DNA of 11,730 nt, taken from NCBI GenBank assembly GCA_002372325.1, contig DFFT01000096.1, positions 5,228 through 16,957 on the forward strand. Reading direction: 5' to 3'. This DNA comes from Succinivibrionaceae bacterium UBA3769 (GTDB lineage Bacteria > Pseudomonadota > Gammaproteobacteria > Enterobacterales > Succinivibrionaceae). Positions 1 through 7,294 of this stretch are shown piece by piece. Within the stretch, counting starts at the first letter, position 1, and each line of letters opens with the position of its first letter. The notes beneath the pieces were generated by a model. That model was not told the origin of the DNA. It saw nothing but the letters and a program-made list of their open reading frames with translations, and did no database searches. A program made the translations under genes and the position numbers.

Positions 1-26
1 GATAACGAAAGATAACGAAAGATAAG
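1..26. repeat. 10-bp tandem repeat at left edge
   Basis: The unit GATAACGAAA occurs twice in perfect tandem (1-10 and 11-20), followed by a partial third copy GATAAG. It touches the window edge, so the array may continue to the left. No function can be assigned; phase variation, protein binding or simple slippage are all possible. Confidence 0.6.
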
Positions 27-45
27 GTGAAAGAGAAGATTAGTA

Positions 46-73
46 TTGCGCGAAGCCTTATTTTCATTAAAAT
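46..73 (+). promoter_or_regulatory. Candidate sigma70 promoter for the pyridoxal kinase gene
   Basis: A TTGCGC box at 46-51 and a TAAAAT box at 68-73 (five of six consensus positions) are separated by 16 bases, about 110 bases upstream of the kinase start. The -35 match is weak. The call rests on sequence pattern alone. Confidence 0.3.
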
Positions 74-89
74 GGCTCCGTTATCATCC

Positions 90-121
90 CTCCCGGAATC
101 AGGTCAGCCATGCTCCGGGAG
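90..121 (+). promoter_or_regulatory. Leader hairpin upstream of the kinase gene
   Basis: CTCCCGGA (90-97) and TCCGGGAG (114-121) form a perfect 8-bp inverted repeat around a 16-base loop. No T-run follows on either strand, so it is not a standard intrinsic terminator. It would lie in the 5' leader if the promoter at 46-73 is used. Confidence 0.4.
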
Positions 122-183
122 CGGGCTCCGCTTCTCCGGCTCGGACTTGCTGACATCCGGCTCCTTATGACAAAGATCGCTCT

Positions 184-1035
184 ATGGGCAAAAAGGTATT
201 ACTGATTAATGACATCGCCGGCTACGGCAAGGTGGCTCTTTCCGCCATGATTCCGGTGCTCACCGGGCTGGGACACGATGTTTACAATCTTCCCACCGCC
301 ATTGTCTCCAATACGCTGGATTACGGACTCTTCCGGATCCAGGACACCACTCCCTACATGAAGGACACCATTGCCGTCTGGAAAAAGCTGGGCTTTTCCT
401 TTGACGCGATTTCCACCGGGCTTCTGGCCAACGAGGAGCAGGTGGATCTCCTCATGGACTTCTGTTCCGGGGAGTCCGCCGCGGGAGTGAAAATCTTTGT
501 GGATCCCATTATGGCAGACAACGGCTCCCTCTATAACGGCATGACTGAAAAAACCGTGGCCGGATTCCGGAGACTCCTGAAGGTCGCAGATTATGCGGTT
601 CCCAACTACACCGAAGCCGCATTCCTCACGGAACGCAGCTTTCAGCACTATATCACCCGGGAGGAGCTCCGGAACCTCATTGACGACCTCCGGAGCCTGG
701 GGGCCAAATCCGTGGCTGTAACCAGTTTAAGAATAGACAATACGGACATGGTGGGAGGCTATGATGCCGCCACCGGCACCTACTTCACCATCCCCTATAC
801 CAAGATTCCGGTATTCTTTCCGGGCACCGGGGACATTTTTCTGTCCGTGCTCATGGGCTCCATCCTTAACGGCAAAAGCTTTCCGAAGGCCACCGGAATA
901 GCCATGAGACTGGTTCGGGAAATGGTGCTCAGAAATCAGAACAACACCGACAAGTTCAAGGGCATCATGATCGAAAAGTGCCTGGACATCCTGATGACGG
1001 ATCGGGAAAAGGGCTATCCCGCAACCTCCTTTTAA
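184..1035 (+). CDS. Pyridoxal/pyridoxamine kinase (PdxK/PdxY type, ribokinase-like fold)
   Basis: Probable vitamin B6 salvage kinase that phosphorylates pyridoxal, pyridoxamine or pyridoxine with ATP in the cytoplasm, giving PLP precursors. The 283-residue length is normal for the family. Visible features are the N-terminal substrate region with GYG at 13-15 (equivalent to VVYG in PdxY), DPIMADNG at 107-114, PNYTEA at 140-145, and the anion-hole/catalytic motif GTGD ending at D217, the expected catalytic base. ATG 184 is the only start: the reading frame upstream runs to a TGA at 151-153 without another ATG, GTG or TTG. No clear Shine-Dalgarno precedes it. The gene stands alone, with a hairpin just downstream. 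The family call is firm. The preferred vitamer cannot be read from the sequence, and hydroxymethylpyrimidine kinase (ThiD-like) is a less likely alternative because of the PdxY-like N-terminus. Confidence 0.88.
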   Translation: MGKKVLLINDIAGYGKVALSAMIPVLTGLGHDVYNLPTAIVSNTLDYGLFRIQDTTPYMKDTIAVWKKLGFSFDAISTGLLANEEQVDLLMDFCSGESAAGVKIFVDPIMADNGSLYNGMTEKTVAGFRRLLKVADYAVPNYTEAAFLTERSFQHYITREELRNLIDDLRSLGAKSVAVTSLRIDNTDMVGGYDAATGTYFTIPYTKIPVFFPGTGDIFLSVLMGSILNGKSFPKATGIAMRLVREMVLRNQNNTDKFKGIMIEKCLDILMTDREKGYPATSF

Positions 1036-1046
1036 GGTCTCCTCCC

Positions 1047-1076
1047 GGCGGCCTTGCTGTTTCCCTTATGGCCGCC
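1047..1076 (+). terminator. Possible terminator after the kinase gene
   Basis: GGCGGCC (1047-1053) pairs perfectly with GGCCGCC (1070-1076) across a 16-base loop, 11 bases after the stop codon. Only a poor T-tract (TGTTC) follows, so termination could be weak or Rho-assisted. Confidence 0.45.
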
Positions 1077-1184
1077 TGTTCAAAAACATGCGTTTATCAA
1101 GGCTGATTTTCAGAAAAACGGCCATGAAAACGTCTTCATCTCCCCGGAATGATTGCCAAATTTATCAGCCCACTTCACACAAAT

Positions 1185-1209
1185 GCAAATTGCTCAGGGG
1201 TAAATTTGC
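1185..1209. promoter_or_regulatory. Interrupted palindrome, candidate operator upstream of the chemoreceptor
   Basis: GCAAATT (1185-1191) and AATTTGC (1203-1209) are perfect inverted arms separated by 11 bases, giving a 25-bp dyad. Dyads of this size are typical of dimeric regulator sites. A related sequence, CCAAATTT, lies nearby at 1156-1163. It sits about 145 bases before the chemoreceptor start, within the 318-base gap 1036-1353. No convincing promoter boxes were found in that gap. Confidence 0.35.
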
Positions 1210-1259
1210 GTATGCGGGACAGCAGGATCAACCTGTATGATAGAATTTCAGAGATTGCG

Positions 1260-1303
1260 GTCACTCTGAGAAGCAGTGACTGAAAAACAGTGACAGGTCT
1301 GTC
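1260..1303 (+). repeat. Cluster of short direct and inverted repeats in the chemoreceptor leader
   Basis: GTCACT (1260-1265) pairs with AGTGAC (1275-1280). CAGTGAC is repeated directly at 1274-1280 and 1288-1294. GACAG (1292-1296) pairs with CTGTC (1299-1303). These overlapping elements lie just upstream of the chemoreceptor start and could form a leader structure or a binding site. Confidence 0.4.
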
Positions 1304-1353
1304 AGGTAAGTGAGGATGTATGTCTGTTCAATTCATGGGGAGAATATAACTAT

Positions 1354-3321
1354 ATGCTGAACTCTCTCCGTTCTAAAGTGTTCGCGCTTTCCCTTGCTCC
1401 TTTGGTGGTGTTCTTTGTTGCCGTGGTGGCAAACAGCCACTTCTTTGAGAAAAAGAGAACCATTAACGACACCTATCAGCTGGTAAACTCCATGCTGAAG
1501 GAAAATACCCGGGAACTTAAGAAATGGCAGGATAATAATGCCGAACTGGTGCATTACCTGTCCAAGATGAAGAAGGAATACTATCACGACAGGAATTTCA
1601 TGATGTCCGTGGCCCGGGCAAACAAGGCTGATGTCTACTTTGCCGAAAATTCCGGGAAAATATTCGCCAGTGACATGACCGAAAAGGAATTTTCCGACGG
1701 CGTTTATGTGGATCCCTACAGCTTTCTGGAAGAGGACTGGTTTAAAAACGCCTCATCCAAGGTCGTCATGGATGACATGGATTACGAGGAGACCATCGAT
1801 GACTGGGTAGTGTCCTGGTTTGTCAGAAGAGACGGCGGCGTGTTCGGCATTGACGTGCATACCCAGGACATTGCCGTTACCGCCAAGGAGATTTCGCTGC
1901 CGCATTCCGGCCGTCTTCTGCTTTTGGACAGCAAGAACAACGTAGTTTCCTGGGGCGAAAAGAGTCTCCGGGGCAAGCATGCCACGGAAATCGATCCCGT
2001 TTTCAGCGATGAATTCGTAGAAAATCTGCTTAAAAATTCCCCGAACGGCTTCGTTTCCTACAACAGCAGATCCGGCATAGAAAGAGTGGCGGTGGCCTCC
2101 GCCATCGGCGATTCCGGCTGGAAATTCGTCATTCTGCTGGACGAGACTGCGATCCTCAAGGGGCTGCAGAATACCGAGCGCATTGAGTTCATCGGCGTGC
2201 TGATACTCATGGTTCTTATCTTCCTTGCCGTGAAGATCTGCGCCAGACGCTATGTCACCGATCCTATTGACAAGGTTACCGGCGCCATCAGCGACATGAA
2301 CCAGAATCATGACTTTACCGTTAAGATCAGCACCGATACCAACGATGAAATCGGCATCATGTCCCGGAACATGAGCGAGTTCCTGAATAAGCAGGCGGAA
2401 GTGGTGGGCATGGCCAAGAGCATGAGCCGCTCCATTATGGACGGCGTCAATACCTGCAATGATGCCACCCTGAACGTCGAGGGACAGATCCGCAATCAGG
2501 GGCTGGTTACCGCTGACTTTGCCAACTCCATCAGAGAAATGCATCTTGCCACCGACGAGATCTCCCGGAACTCCAGCGAGACCGCTACCAAGGTAACCTC
2601 GGTGCACAACCTTTCTGAAAACGGGGTAACCATCGCCGGCAATGCCAGAAATTCCGTGGATATTCTGAAGAGCGACATCGACAAGACCTCCATTGCCATT
2701 CAGAACCTCGATGCTCTCACCGTAGGCATCGCTTCAGTGGTGGAAACCATTCGCGGCATTGCGGATCAGACCAACCTCCTGGCTCTTAACGCCGCTATCG
2801 AGGCTGCCCGCGCCGGCGAACACGGCCGCGGCTTTGCCGTGGTGGCGGACGAAGTGCGCGCGCTGTCTTCCCGCACCAAGGAATCCACTGCTGAGATCGA
2901 AAAGACCATTCTGTCTCTGAAGACCGAAACCGGCAATGCCGTGGACATGATGAGCAGAAGCTCCGAAAGCTGCAGCCATACCATCGAGTATGTGGAATCC
3001 ATAGTTACCAAACTCAGGGAGATGAATGTCCATATCGGCGAGATTTCCGACATGACCACCATGATTGCTTCCGCCACCGCCGAGCAGGATCAGACCTTCT
3101 CGCTGATTCAGGAAGGCGTGGAGAAGATGAAGGAAAGCGCTCAGGAGATCGCCCTGGATATGAGCAAGTGCACGGAGGCCTGCTCCAACCTTACCGCCGG
3201 AGCTCAGGACATGCTGGAGACCTTCAGCGTCTTCAAGGTGGACGCCAATACGGAGGCAGGCTCCCGCCGCCGCAGATCCGCAGCGAGATCCCGGGAGGAA
3301 CCCCGGCTGACCGCGGACTGA
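1354..3321 (+). CDS. Methyl-accepting chemotaxis protein (periplasmic Cache-type sensor)
   Basis: Transmembrane chemoreceptor that passes ligand binding to CheA/CheW and so to the flagellar motor. Layout: TM1 about residues 8-28; a roughly 240-residue periplasmic domain with dCache-like composition (VDPYSFLEEDWF, then an FGIDV strand); TM2 about 277-297; HAMP about 298-350; then a coiled-coil signalling domain. The hairpin tip is clear, with IADQTNLLALNAAIEAARAG at 469-488 followed by GEHGRGFAVVADEVRALS. ATG 1354 is preceded by GGGGAGA at 1337-1343. The C-terminus is unusually arginine-rich (SRRRRS near the end) and lacks an NWETF-type CheR/CheB tether. No chemotaxis or flagellar genes are adjacent, so this is an orphan receptor locus. 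The MCP call is secure; the ligand is unknown and the Cache assignment is an inference from architecture. Confidence 0.95.
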   Translation: MLNSLRSKVFALSLAPLVVFFVAVVANSHFFEKKRTINDTYQLVNSMLKENTRELKKWQDNNAELVHYLSKMKKEYYHDRNFMMSVARANKADVYFAENSGKIFASDMTEKEFSDGVYVDPYSFLEEDWFKNASSKVVMDDMDYEETIDDWVVSWFVRRDGGVFGIDVHTQDIAVTAKEISLPHSGRLLLLDSKNNVVSWGEKSLRGKHATEIDPVFSDEFVENLLKNSPNGFVSYNSRSGIERVAVASAIGDSGWKFVILLDETAILKGLQNTERIEFIGVLILMVLIFLAVKICARRYVTDPIDKVTGAISDMNQNHDFTVKISTDTNDEIGIMSRNMSEFLNKQAEVVGMAKSMSRSIMDGVNTCNDATLNVEGQIRNQGLVTADFANSIREMHLATDEISRNSSETATKVTSVHNLSENGVTIAGNARNSVDILKSDIDKTSIAIQNLDALTVGIASVVETIRGIADQTNLLALNAAIEAARAGEHGRGFAVVADEVRALSSRTKESTAEIEKTILSLKTETGNAVDMMSRSSESCSHTIEYVESIVTKLREMNVHIGEISDMTTMIASATAEQDQTFSLIQEGVEKMKESAQEIALDMSKCTEACSNLTAGAQDMLETFSVFKVDANTEAGSRRRRSAARSREEPRLTAD

Positions 3322-3342
3322 AAGGTTCGGTAAGAAAGAATG

Positions 3343-3370
3343 AAAGGCTCTGGGTTCAGGGCCTTTTTTA
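3343..3370 (+). terminator. Intrinsic terminator of the chemoreceptor gene
   Basis: AAAGGCTCTG (3343-3352) and CAGGGCCTTT (3357-3366) form a continuous 10-bp stem with one G-U pair and a GGTT loop. The T-run continues directly from the stem to 3369. It lies 21 bases after the stop codon. Confidence 0.9.
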
Positions 3371-3401
3371 TTGCTGCCGCGCTGCCGGAGAAATCGGCAA
3401 A

Positions 3402-3434
3402 GAAAATCCCCCGAAAGCCTGACTCCCGGGGGAT
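3402..3434 (-). terminator. Intrinsic terminator of nadK
   Basis: On the minus strand a perfect 8-bp stem (arms at 3427-3434 and 3406-3413) is followed by TTTTCTTT. It lies 33 bases beyond the nadK stop and faces the chemoreceptor terminator, so each convergent unit has its own terminator. Confidence 0.85.
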
Positions 3435-3467
3435 CTTTGATATTGCTGTTCTGTCAGTAATGTCCGG

Positions 3468-4445
3468 TCAGATAAGAATTTCCGCGGGATCCGGCGCGGT
3501 CTCGGGATCCATTTCCGGCGCTGCGGCAGGGGTCTTGTCCGGGATCTCCTCCCGCACTCCGGGGTGGCGGATGGGTTCGCCGAAGCCGATTTTGCTCCTG
3601 AGAATGTTGAAGAAGTCATAGCTCTTCAGGTGGCAGATCTGAATGGATTCCTGGCTCTTTCTTATCAGAATGCTGGCAGCGCTGCTGGTTTTCATGGCCA
3701 CCTGGCCGTCGCAGCTCACAATGATGTCCTCGGTGCAGTCCTGGATCTCGAACCTGATTTTTACATCAGAAGTCCCCCGGAACACAAAGGGACGGCAGTT
3801 AAGAGAGTGGGGGAACATGGGCACCAGCACCATGACGTTCAGAGAGGGATCCACTATGGGGCCGCCGGCGGACAGGGAATACGCGGTGGAACCGGTAGGG
3901 GTGGAAATTATGAGTCCGTCAGCCTTGATGGTGTACATGAGGTTGTCGTCTATGAATACGGAAAAGTCGATCATGTGCGCGGCCAGATTGCCCTGAATGA
4001 CGGTTTCGTTAAGAGCCAGAGAGCTCTGGGTGATGACGCCGTCCTCCAGAATGCCGGTATTCAGCATGAACCGCTGGTCCAGGAAATATTCCCCGGCCAT
4101 GATCTTGTCCAGAGGGCCTTCGAAATCATCGGGCGCGATATCGGTCAGGAAGCCCAGATGGCCGGTGTTGATGCCCACCATGGGAATTCCGGAAAGTCCC
4201 ACTGCCCGGCTGGCTCCCAGAAAGGCGCCGTCGCCCCCCACCACAATAATAAGCTCGGCGGCTTTGGGGATCTCGGAAAAGGGCAGCGAAGGCAAATCGC
4301 GTTCCAGCTTCCGGGCGGTTTCCTTTTCCAGGAAAACCGTCTCCCCCCGCCGCTCCAGAAATGCAATAAGACTGAGCAGGGTTTTGGCCACTGACTTATT
4401 CTGAACTCTGCTGAATATCCCGATTTTTCTGACTTTTTTTGACAT
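3468..4445 (-). CDS. nadK: NAD kinase
   Basis: Cytoplasmic enzyme that phosphorylates NAD+ to NADP+ and sets the NADPH pool. Diagnostic motifs are all present: GGDG at 70-73 with the catalytic Asp72, INTGHLGFL at 92-100, the LNE motif ending at E147, HMIDF at 157-161, and the glycine-rich PTGSTAYSLSAGGPI at 183-197. The length is 325 residues against about 290-305 for most proteobacterial enzymes. The excess is a Pro/Ala/acidic tail of about 25 residues beginning near PDKTPAAAPE, after the usual end of the fold, and is probably disordered. ATG 4445 is preceded on the minus strand by GGAAGG at suitable spacing. The gene is transcribed alone, convergent with the chemoreceptor and divergent from the Sel1 lipoprotein. 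Confidence 0.96.
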   Translation of the reverse strand: MSKKVRKIGIFSRVQNKSVAKTLLSLIAFLERRGETVFLEKETARKLERDLPSLPFSEIPKAAELIIVVGGDGAFLGASRAVGLSGIPMVGINTGHLGFLTDIAPDDFEGPLDKIMAGEYFLDQRFMLNTGILEDGVITQSSLALNETVIQGNLAAHMIDFSVFIDDNLMYTIKADGLIISTPTGSTAYSLSAGGPIVDPSLNVMVLVPMFPHSLNCRPFVFRGTSDVKIRFEIQDCTEDIIVSCDGQVAMKTSSAASILIRKSQESIQICHLKSYDFFNILRSKIGFGEPIRHPGVREEIPDKTPAAAPEMDPETAPDPAEILI

Positions 4446-4905
4446 AAGGCCTTCCGTAAACAGGCAGTAGTTACTTGAGCCCGCCCCGGCAGGCCCGCAT
4501 TCACGGGAATTTTACCTGAAAGAGGGCAAGTTTATTACTGTTTTTTTGATCATTATCCCATTTATTCCGGTTCCGGCGGCTTATCCGGGGATTTGCCGCG
4601 GCGCCGGACGTCATTTTACGGCATTTAGCCTGCAAAACAGCGCTTCAGGCCTTTTTCCGCCCGTAAAACTGCCATATTTGCCCGCCGCATCTCACAAAAT
4701 CTCAATTAAGACATCTCCCGCTTTTTAAAGAGCCAATAATGTGCTAATATTCATTTCTGATCTTGACAGAACCTGAAGATCCTCCGGGGTGTTCAGCGTT
4801 TCTGGTGCGGGTTTTCAGTGGCAGCAGGCGGCTCTGCGGCTTCAATATATAAAGTCAGCCGTTATCCTTACTGTTGCAGGATGATAAGACAAGGTTATAA
4901 GAAAG
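4446..4905. other. Divergent intergenic region between nadK and the Sel1 lipoprotein
   Basis: These 460 bases hold the upstream regions of two divergent genes. A possible extended -10 promoter for the rightward gene is at 4722-4750. No RNA gene or convincing protein gene was seen; the 60-codon frame at 4546-4728 has no supporting features. The region is rich in GCCGG-type and T-run sequence. Confidence 0.5.
4722..4750 (+). promoter_or_regulatory. Candidate extended -10 promoter for the Sel1 lipoprotein
   Basis: TG (4742-4743), one base, then TAATAT (4745-4750) makes an extended -10 element. The -35 region at 4722-4727 (TTTTTA, 17-base spacer) is poor, which extended -10 promoters tolerate. 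It implies a leader of about 150 bases. A perfect TTGACA at 4763-4768 has no -10 partner at the right distance. Confidence 0.4.
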
Positions 4906-6351
4906 ATGAAATTAACGAGGATTGCCACTCTTGTATTAATCTCCGCAATTGCTCTTACCGGATGTGGTGAAAAAACATTCAAGGATGCCGAGACGGCGAT
5001 GAAGGAAGGGAGATACGATGAAGCAAAAACAATCTTCATCGATCTGGCGAACAATAATAACGACGACAATGCCATGTACGCTCTCTATTCCATGAATGAC
5101 TCTCATCCTGAGGTAATGCCCATAGAGGAAGCTCTGGGATGGCTTCAGAGAGCAGCAGATGCCGGTCGTCCCGATGCCGAGTACGAATACGGGCTTTTCC
5201 TTGTTGAACACGATCGTTTCGAGCAGGCCTACAGCTATTTCGACAAGGCTGCCGTCTGGAAGGAAGAGCGCGCGCTGCACTTCCTGGACAAGTATCATGC
5301 GGTAAGAGACGTGCAGATCAAGGCCGAAGCCGGCGACCCCGCAGGCATGTTCGAGTATGCCAAGTGGCTTCTGAATCAGAAGGATGAGGAATCCCAGAAG
5401 CTGGGTCTCAGCTGGGCCCGCAAATCAGCCCTCCTTAACAACACCGACGGTCAGGCTCTGTTCGCCACGGTGCTTTACGAAAACAAGGATTACGGCAATG
5501 CCATGATCTGGTTTGAGAAATCAGCCAAGGGCGGCAATACTGATGCCGAGTACTACGTGGGCATCATGTATTTCCAGGGCCAGGGAGTTATGCGCAATCC
5601 TTCTCAGGGCATCGAAAACCTCCGCAAGGCTGCTGACAAGGGCAGCGCTCTGGCACAGTTCGAGCTGGGACGCCTCTACATCAACGGCGACAAGGATACT
5701 GTCCGGGCGCTTTCCGAAGCCCAGGCGGTGGACTATATAAGCCAGGCCGCCGGTCAGAACATGCTGGAAGCGCAGTATCTTCTCGGCACCATGTACGAAA
5801 ACGGCATTGGCGTGAAGCAGGACTACCAGAGAGCCATGAACATCTACCGTCTGGCTGCTCTTCATGATCATGTGGGCGCCGAATCCAAGCTGGGCGAGCT
5901 TTATGTGACCCACGGCAATGCCAAGCAGAAGGAAGAGGGCATCAAGTGGCTCACCAAGGCCATCGAAGAGCATGACGACGCCATGGCCAAGACTTATCTG
6001 GCCTATGCCTACAAGGAAGGCTTCGGCGTTAACCAGAACTTCAATCAGGCCTACAAGTGGTACCGCGAGGCTGCCGACGTAGACGTAGCCGTTGCTCAGT
6101 TCAATCTGGGCATCATGATCGCCAACGGCCACGGCGAACCCCGGGATATGAGCAAGTCCGCCTACTGGGTGGAACAGGCCGCTTATAACAATCTGGTTCC
6201 TGCCATGGTGGCTCTGTCCCTGTTCTACAAGAACGGCGCCGGCTTGGAGAAAGACGATGCCAAGGCCCGTTTCTGGATCGAAAAGGCCAGAACCATGGAT
6301 CCGAAAATCGACGTCAAGAAGGTTGCCGAGCTCTTTAAGCTGAAAAGCTGA
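4906..6351 (+). CDS. Sel1-repeat (SLR/TPR-like) outer-membrane lipoprotein
   Basis: Predicted lipoprotein: basic N-terminus (MKLTR), hydrophobic core and lipobox LTGC with Cys20 as the lipidated residue. Position +2 is Gly rather than Asp, which by the Lol rule predicts outer-membrane sorting. The remaining roughly 460 residues are a solenoid of Sel1-like repeats of about 36 residues, e.g. DAEYYVGIMYFQGQGV from 213, SALAQFELGRLYINGD from 247, MLEAQYLLGTMYENGIGV from 286, then further copies to about 460. Such proteins are protein-protein interaction scaffolds; the partner here is unknown. The start ATG has an AAGG-type ribosome site upstream. A strong terminator follows, so the gene is probably monocistronic, although another lipoprotein gene begins 110 bases downstream. 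The architecture is firm; no specific role can be assigned. Confidence 0.9.
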   Translation: MKLTRIATLVLISAIALTGCGEKTFKDAETAMKEGRYDEAKTIFIDLANNNNDDNAMYALYSMNDSHPEVMPIEEALGWLQRAADAGRPDAEYEYGLFLVEHDRFEQAYSYFDKAAVWKEERALHFLDKYHAVRDVQIKAEAGDPAGMFEYAKWLLNQKDEESQKLGLSWARKSALLNNTDGQALFATVLYENKDYGNAMIWFEKSAKGGNTDAEYYVGIMYFQGQGVMRNPSQGIENLRKAADKGSALAQFELGRLYINGDKDTVRALSEAQAVDYISQAAGQNMLEAQYLLGTMYENGIGVKQDYQRAMNIYRLAALHDHVGAESKLGELYVTHGNAKQKEEGIKWLTKAIEEHDDAMAKTYLAYAYKEGFGVNQNFNQAYKWYREAADVDVAVAQFNLGIMIANGHGEPRDMSKSAYWVEQAAYNNLVPAMVALSLFYKNGAGLEKDDAKARFWIEKARTMDPKIDVKKVAELFKLKS

Positions 6352-6394
6352 GAACTGAGTCCGGTTTATCTTTAACCGCTGTTGAATACTTATG

Positions 6395-6425
6395 AAAGCC
6401 GGAGCATTATGCTTTGGCTTTTTTT
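6395..6425 (+). terminator. Intrinsic terminator after the Sel1 lipoprotein
   Basis: AAAGCCGGAGC (6395-6405) pairs with GCTTTGGCTTT (6411-6421) across an ATTAT loop, an 11-bp stem with two G-U pairs, followed by a T-run to 6425. It lies only 36 bases before the next start codon, so the downstream gene depends on readthrough or on a promoter within or near the hairpin. Confidence 0.85.
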
Positions 6426-6460
6426 GAATTAATCACCATACCGGAGATAATCAGATTTTT

Positions 6461-7294
6461 ATGAAATGTCTTAAGTTTCTCGCTCTGGCTGTGACTGCCG
6501 GTCTCATAGTCACGGGCTGCAATTCCATGAGCGGTCAGAAGGGCGGCGCCCGGGGTTTTGATTACACCCAGATGCTGAGTCTGACAAAAACCTATCACAA
6601 GGAACTGGGCACCCTTAACATGACGGCCACCGGGCACAAGCCGCAGCGCCGTTCCGTGGAATGCCATATCCGCAATCTGACCCGTTCCGTAGGCGGCGCC
6701 TTTGCCGGCCTCCGTTCCGAATGGCGCACGGAAATCCTCCGGGAATGCAGTGTCAATGCCGCTCTTATCAATGACGGTACCTTCATAGTTTCCAACTGTC
6801 TCTCGGATCTCCTGCCCGATCAGGACGAAGTCGCCTATGTTGTGGCTCATGCTCTGGCTCATTCTCTTATGGAGCATGATAACGAAAGAGCCACCCGCCT
6901 CCTTAAGACCCCCATAAGCGAGGCCGGCGGACTGGAATCCTTCAAATTCTCTCTTTATCTCCGCTCACCGGAGAATTTTGCTTCCTTCTCCAATGCCCTG
7001 GGACTGGTGATTGACCCCGCCCGCAACGCTCCTTACACTCCGGAACAGGAAAATGCTGCGGACGCCCTGGCCCTCAAGCTCATGGCAAATTCCGGCTATA
7101 ACCCTTCAGCGATTCTTCTTTTCTGGCAGAACGTTAACCGGAATCCCGATTACAAGGGGGAGGACTATGCCGCGCTGCATCCCCATACCGATGAATATCT
7201 GAAGGAAATCAGCGCCAATCTGGATGGTCTGGTGCAGGTTTATCGCGCTGCCAGAAAGGATTACGGGAGAGTGCCCCAGTGTCAATTCAAGTAG
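6461..7294 (+). CDS. M48-like (LoiP/YcaL-type) lipoprotein with degenerate zinc motif
   Basis: Predicted lipoprotein (lipobox VTGC, Cys20; Asn at +2 favours the outer membrane) with the layout of small M48 metallopeptidases. A conserved DEVAYVVAHALAHSLMEH block corresponds to the usual NEVEAVIGHEMGHV in LoiP. The third-ligand block ENAADALALKLMANSGYNP contains E197 and D201 in the normal ExxxD pattern, and HPHTDEYLKEI near the C-terminus matches the HPxxxER element. The zinc motif, however, reads H130-A-L-A-H134: both histidines are kept but the catalytic Glu is Ala131 (codon GCT). The protein may bind zinc but should be catalytically dead, perhaps a chaperone-like or regulatory pseudo-protease. 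The start ATG has GGAG 14 bases upstream, which is long spacing; no better start keeps the signal peptide. The 3' end overlaps the next gene by 16 bases. Confidence 0.82.
   Translation: MKCLKFLALAVTAGLIVTGCNSMSGQKGGARGFDYTQMLSLTKTYHKELGTLNMTATGHKPQRRSVECHIRNLTRSVGGAFAGLRSEWRTEILRECSVNAALINDGTFIVSNCLSDLLPDQDEVAYVVAHALAHSLMEHDNERATRLLKTPISEAGGLESFKFSLYLRSPENFASFSNALGLVIDPARNAPYTPEQENAADALALKLMANSGYNPSAILLFWQNVNRNPDYKGEDYAALHPHTDEYLKEISANLDGLVQVYRAARKDYGRVPQCQFK

Noticed and set aside
1753..2607. 284-codon minus-strand frame inside the chemoreceptor gene
   Set aside because: It is antisense to a well-supported gene, with His/Gly-rich low-quality composition and no recognisable domain.
3564..4394. 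276-codon plus-strand frame opposite nadK
   Set aside because: nadK on the other strand carries all family motifs; this frame is its antisense shadow.
4628..4656. GCCTG/CAGGC hairpin followed by CTTTTT
   Set aside because: It looks like a weak plus-strand terminator, but no plus-strand gene lies upstream of it; the stem is only 5 bp with a 13-base loop.
5521..6132. 203-codon minus-strand frame inside the Sel1 lipoprotein gene
   Set aside because: It is antisense to repeat-coding sequence with no ribosome site or domain.
6878..6889. GATAACGAAAGA, the same 12-mer as in the left-edge tandem repeat
   Set aside because: It is a single copy within the M48-like coding sequence, in frame with conserved residues, and most likely a coincidence.
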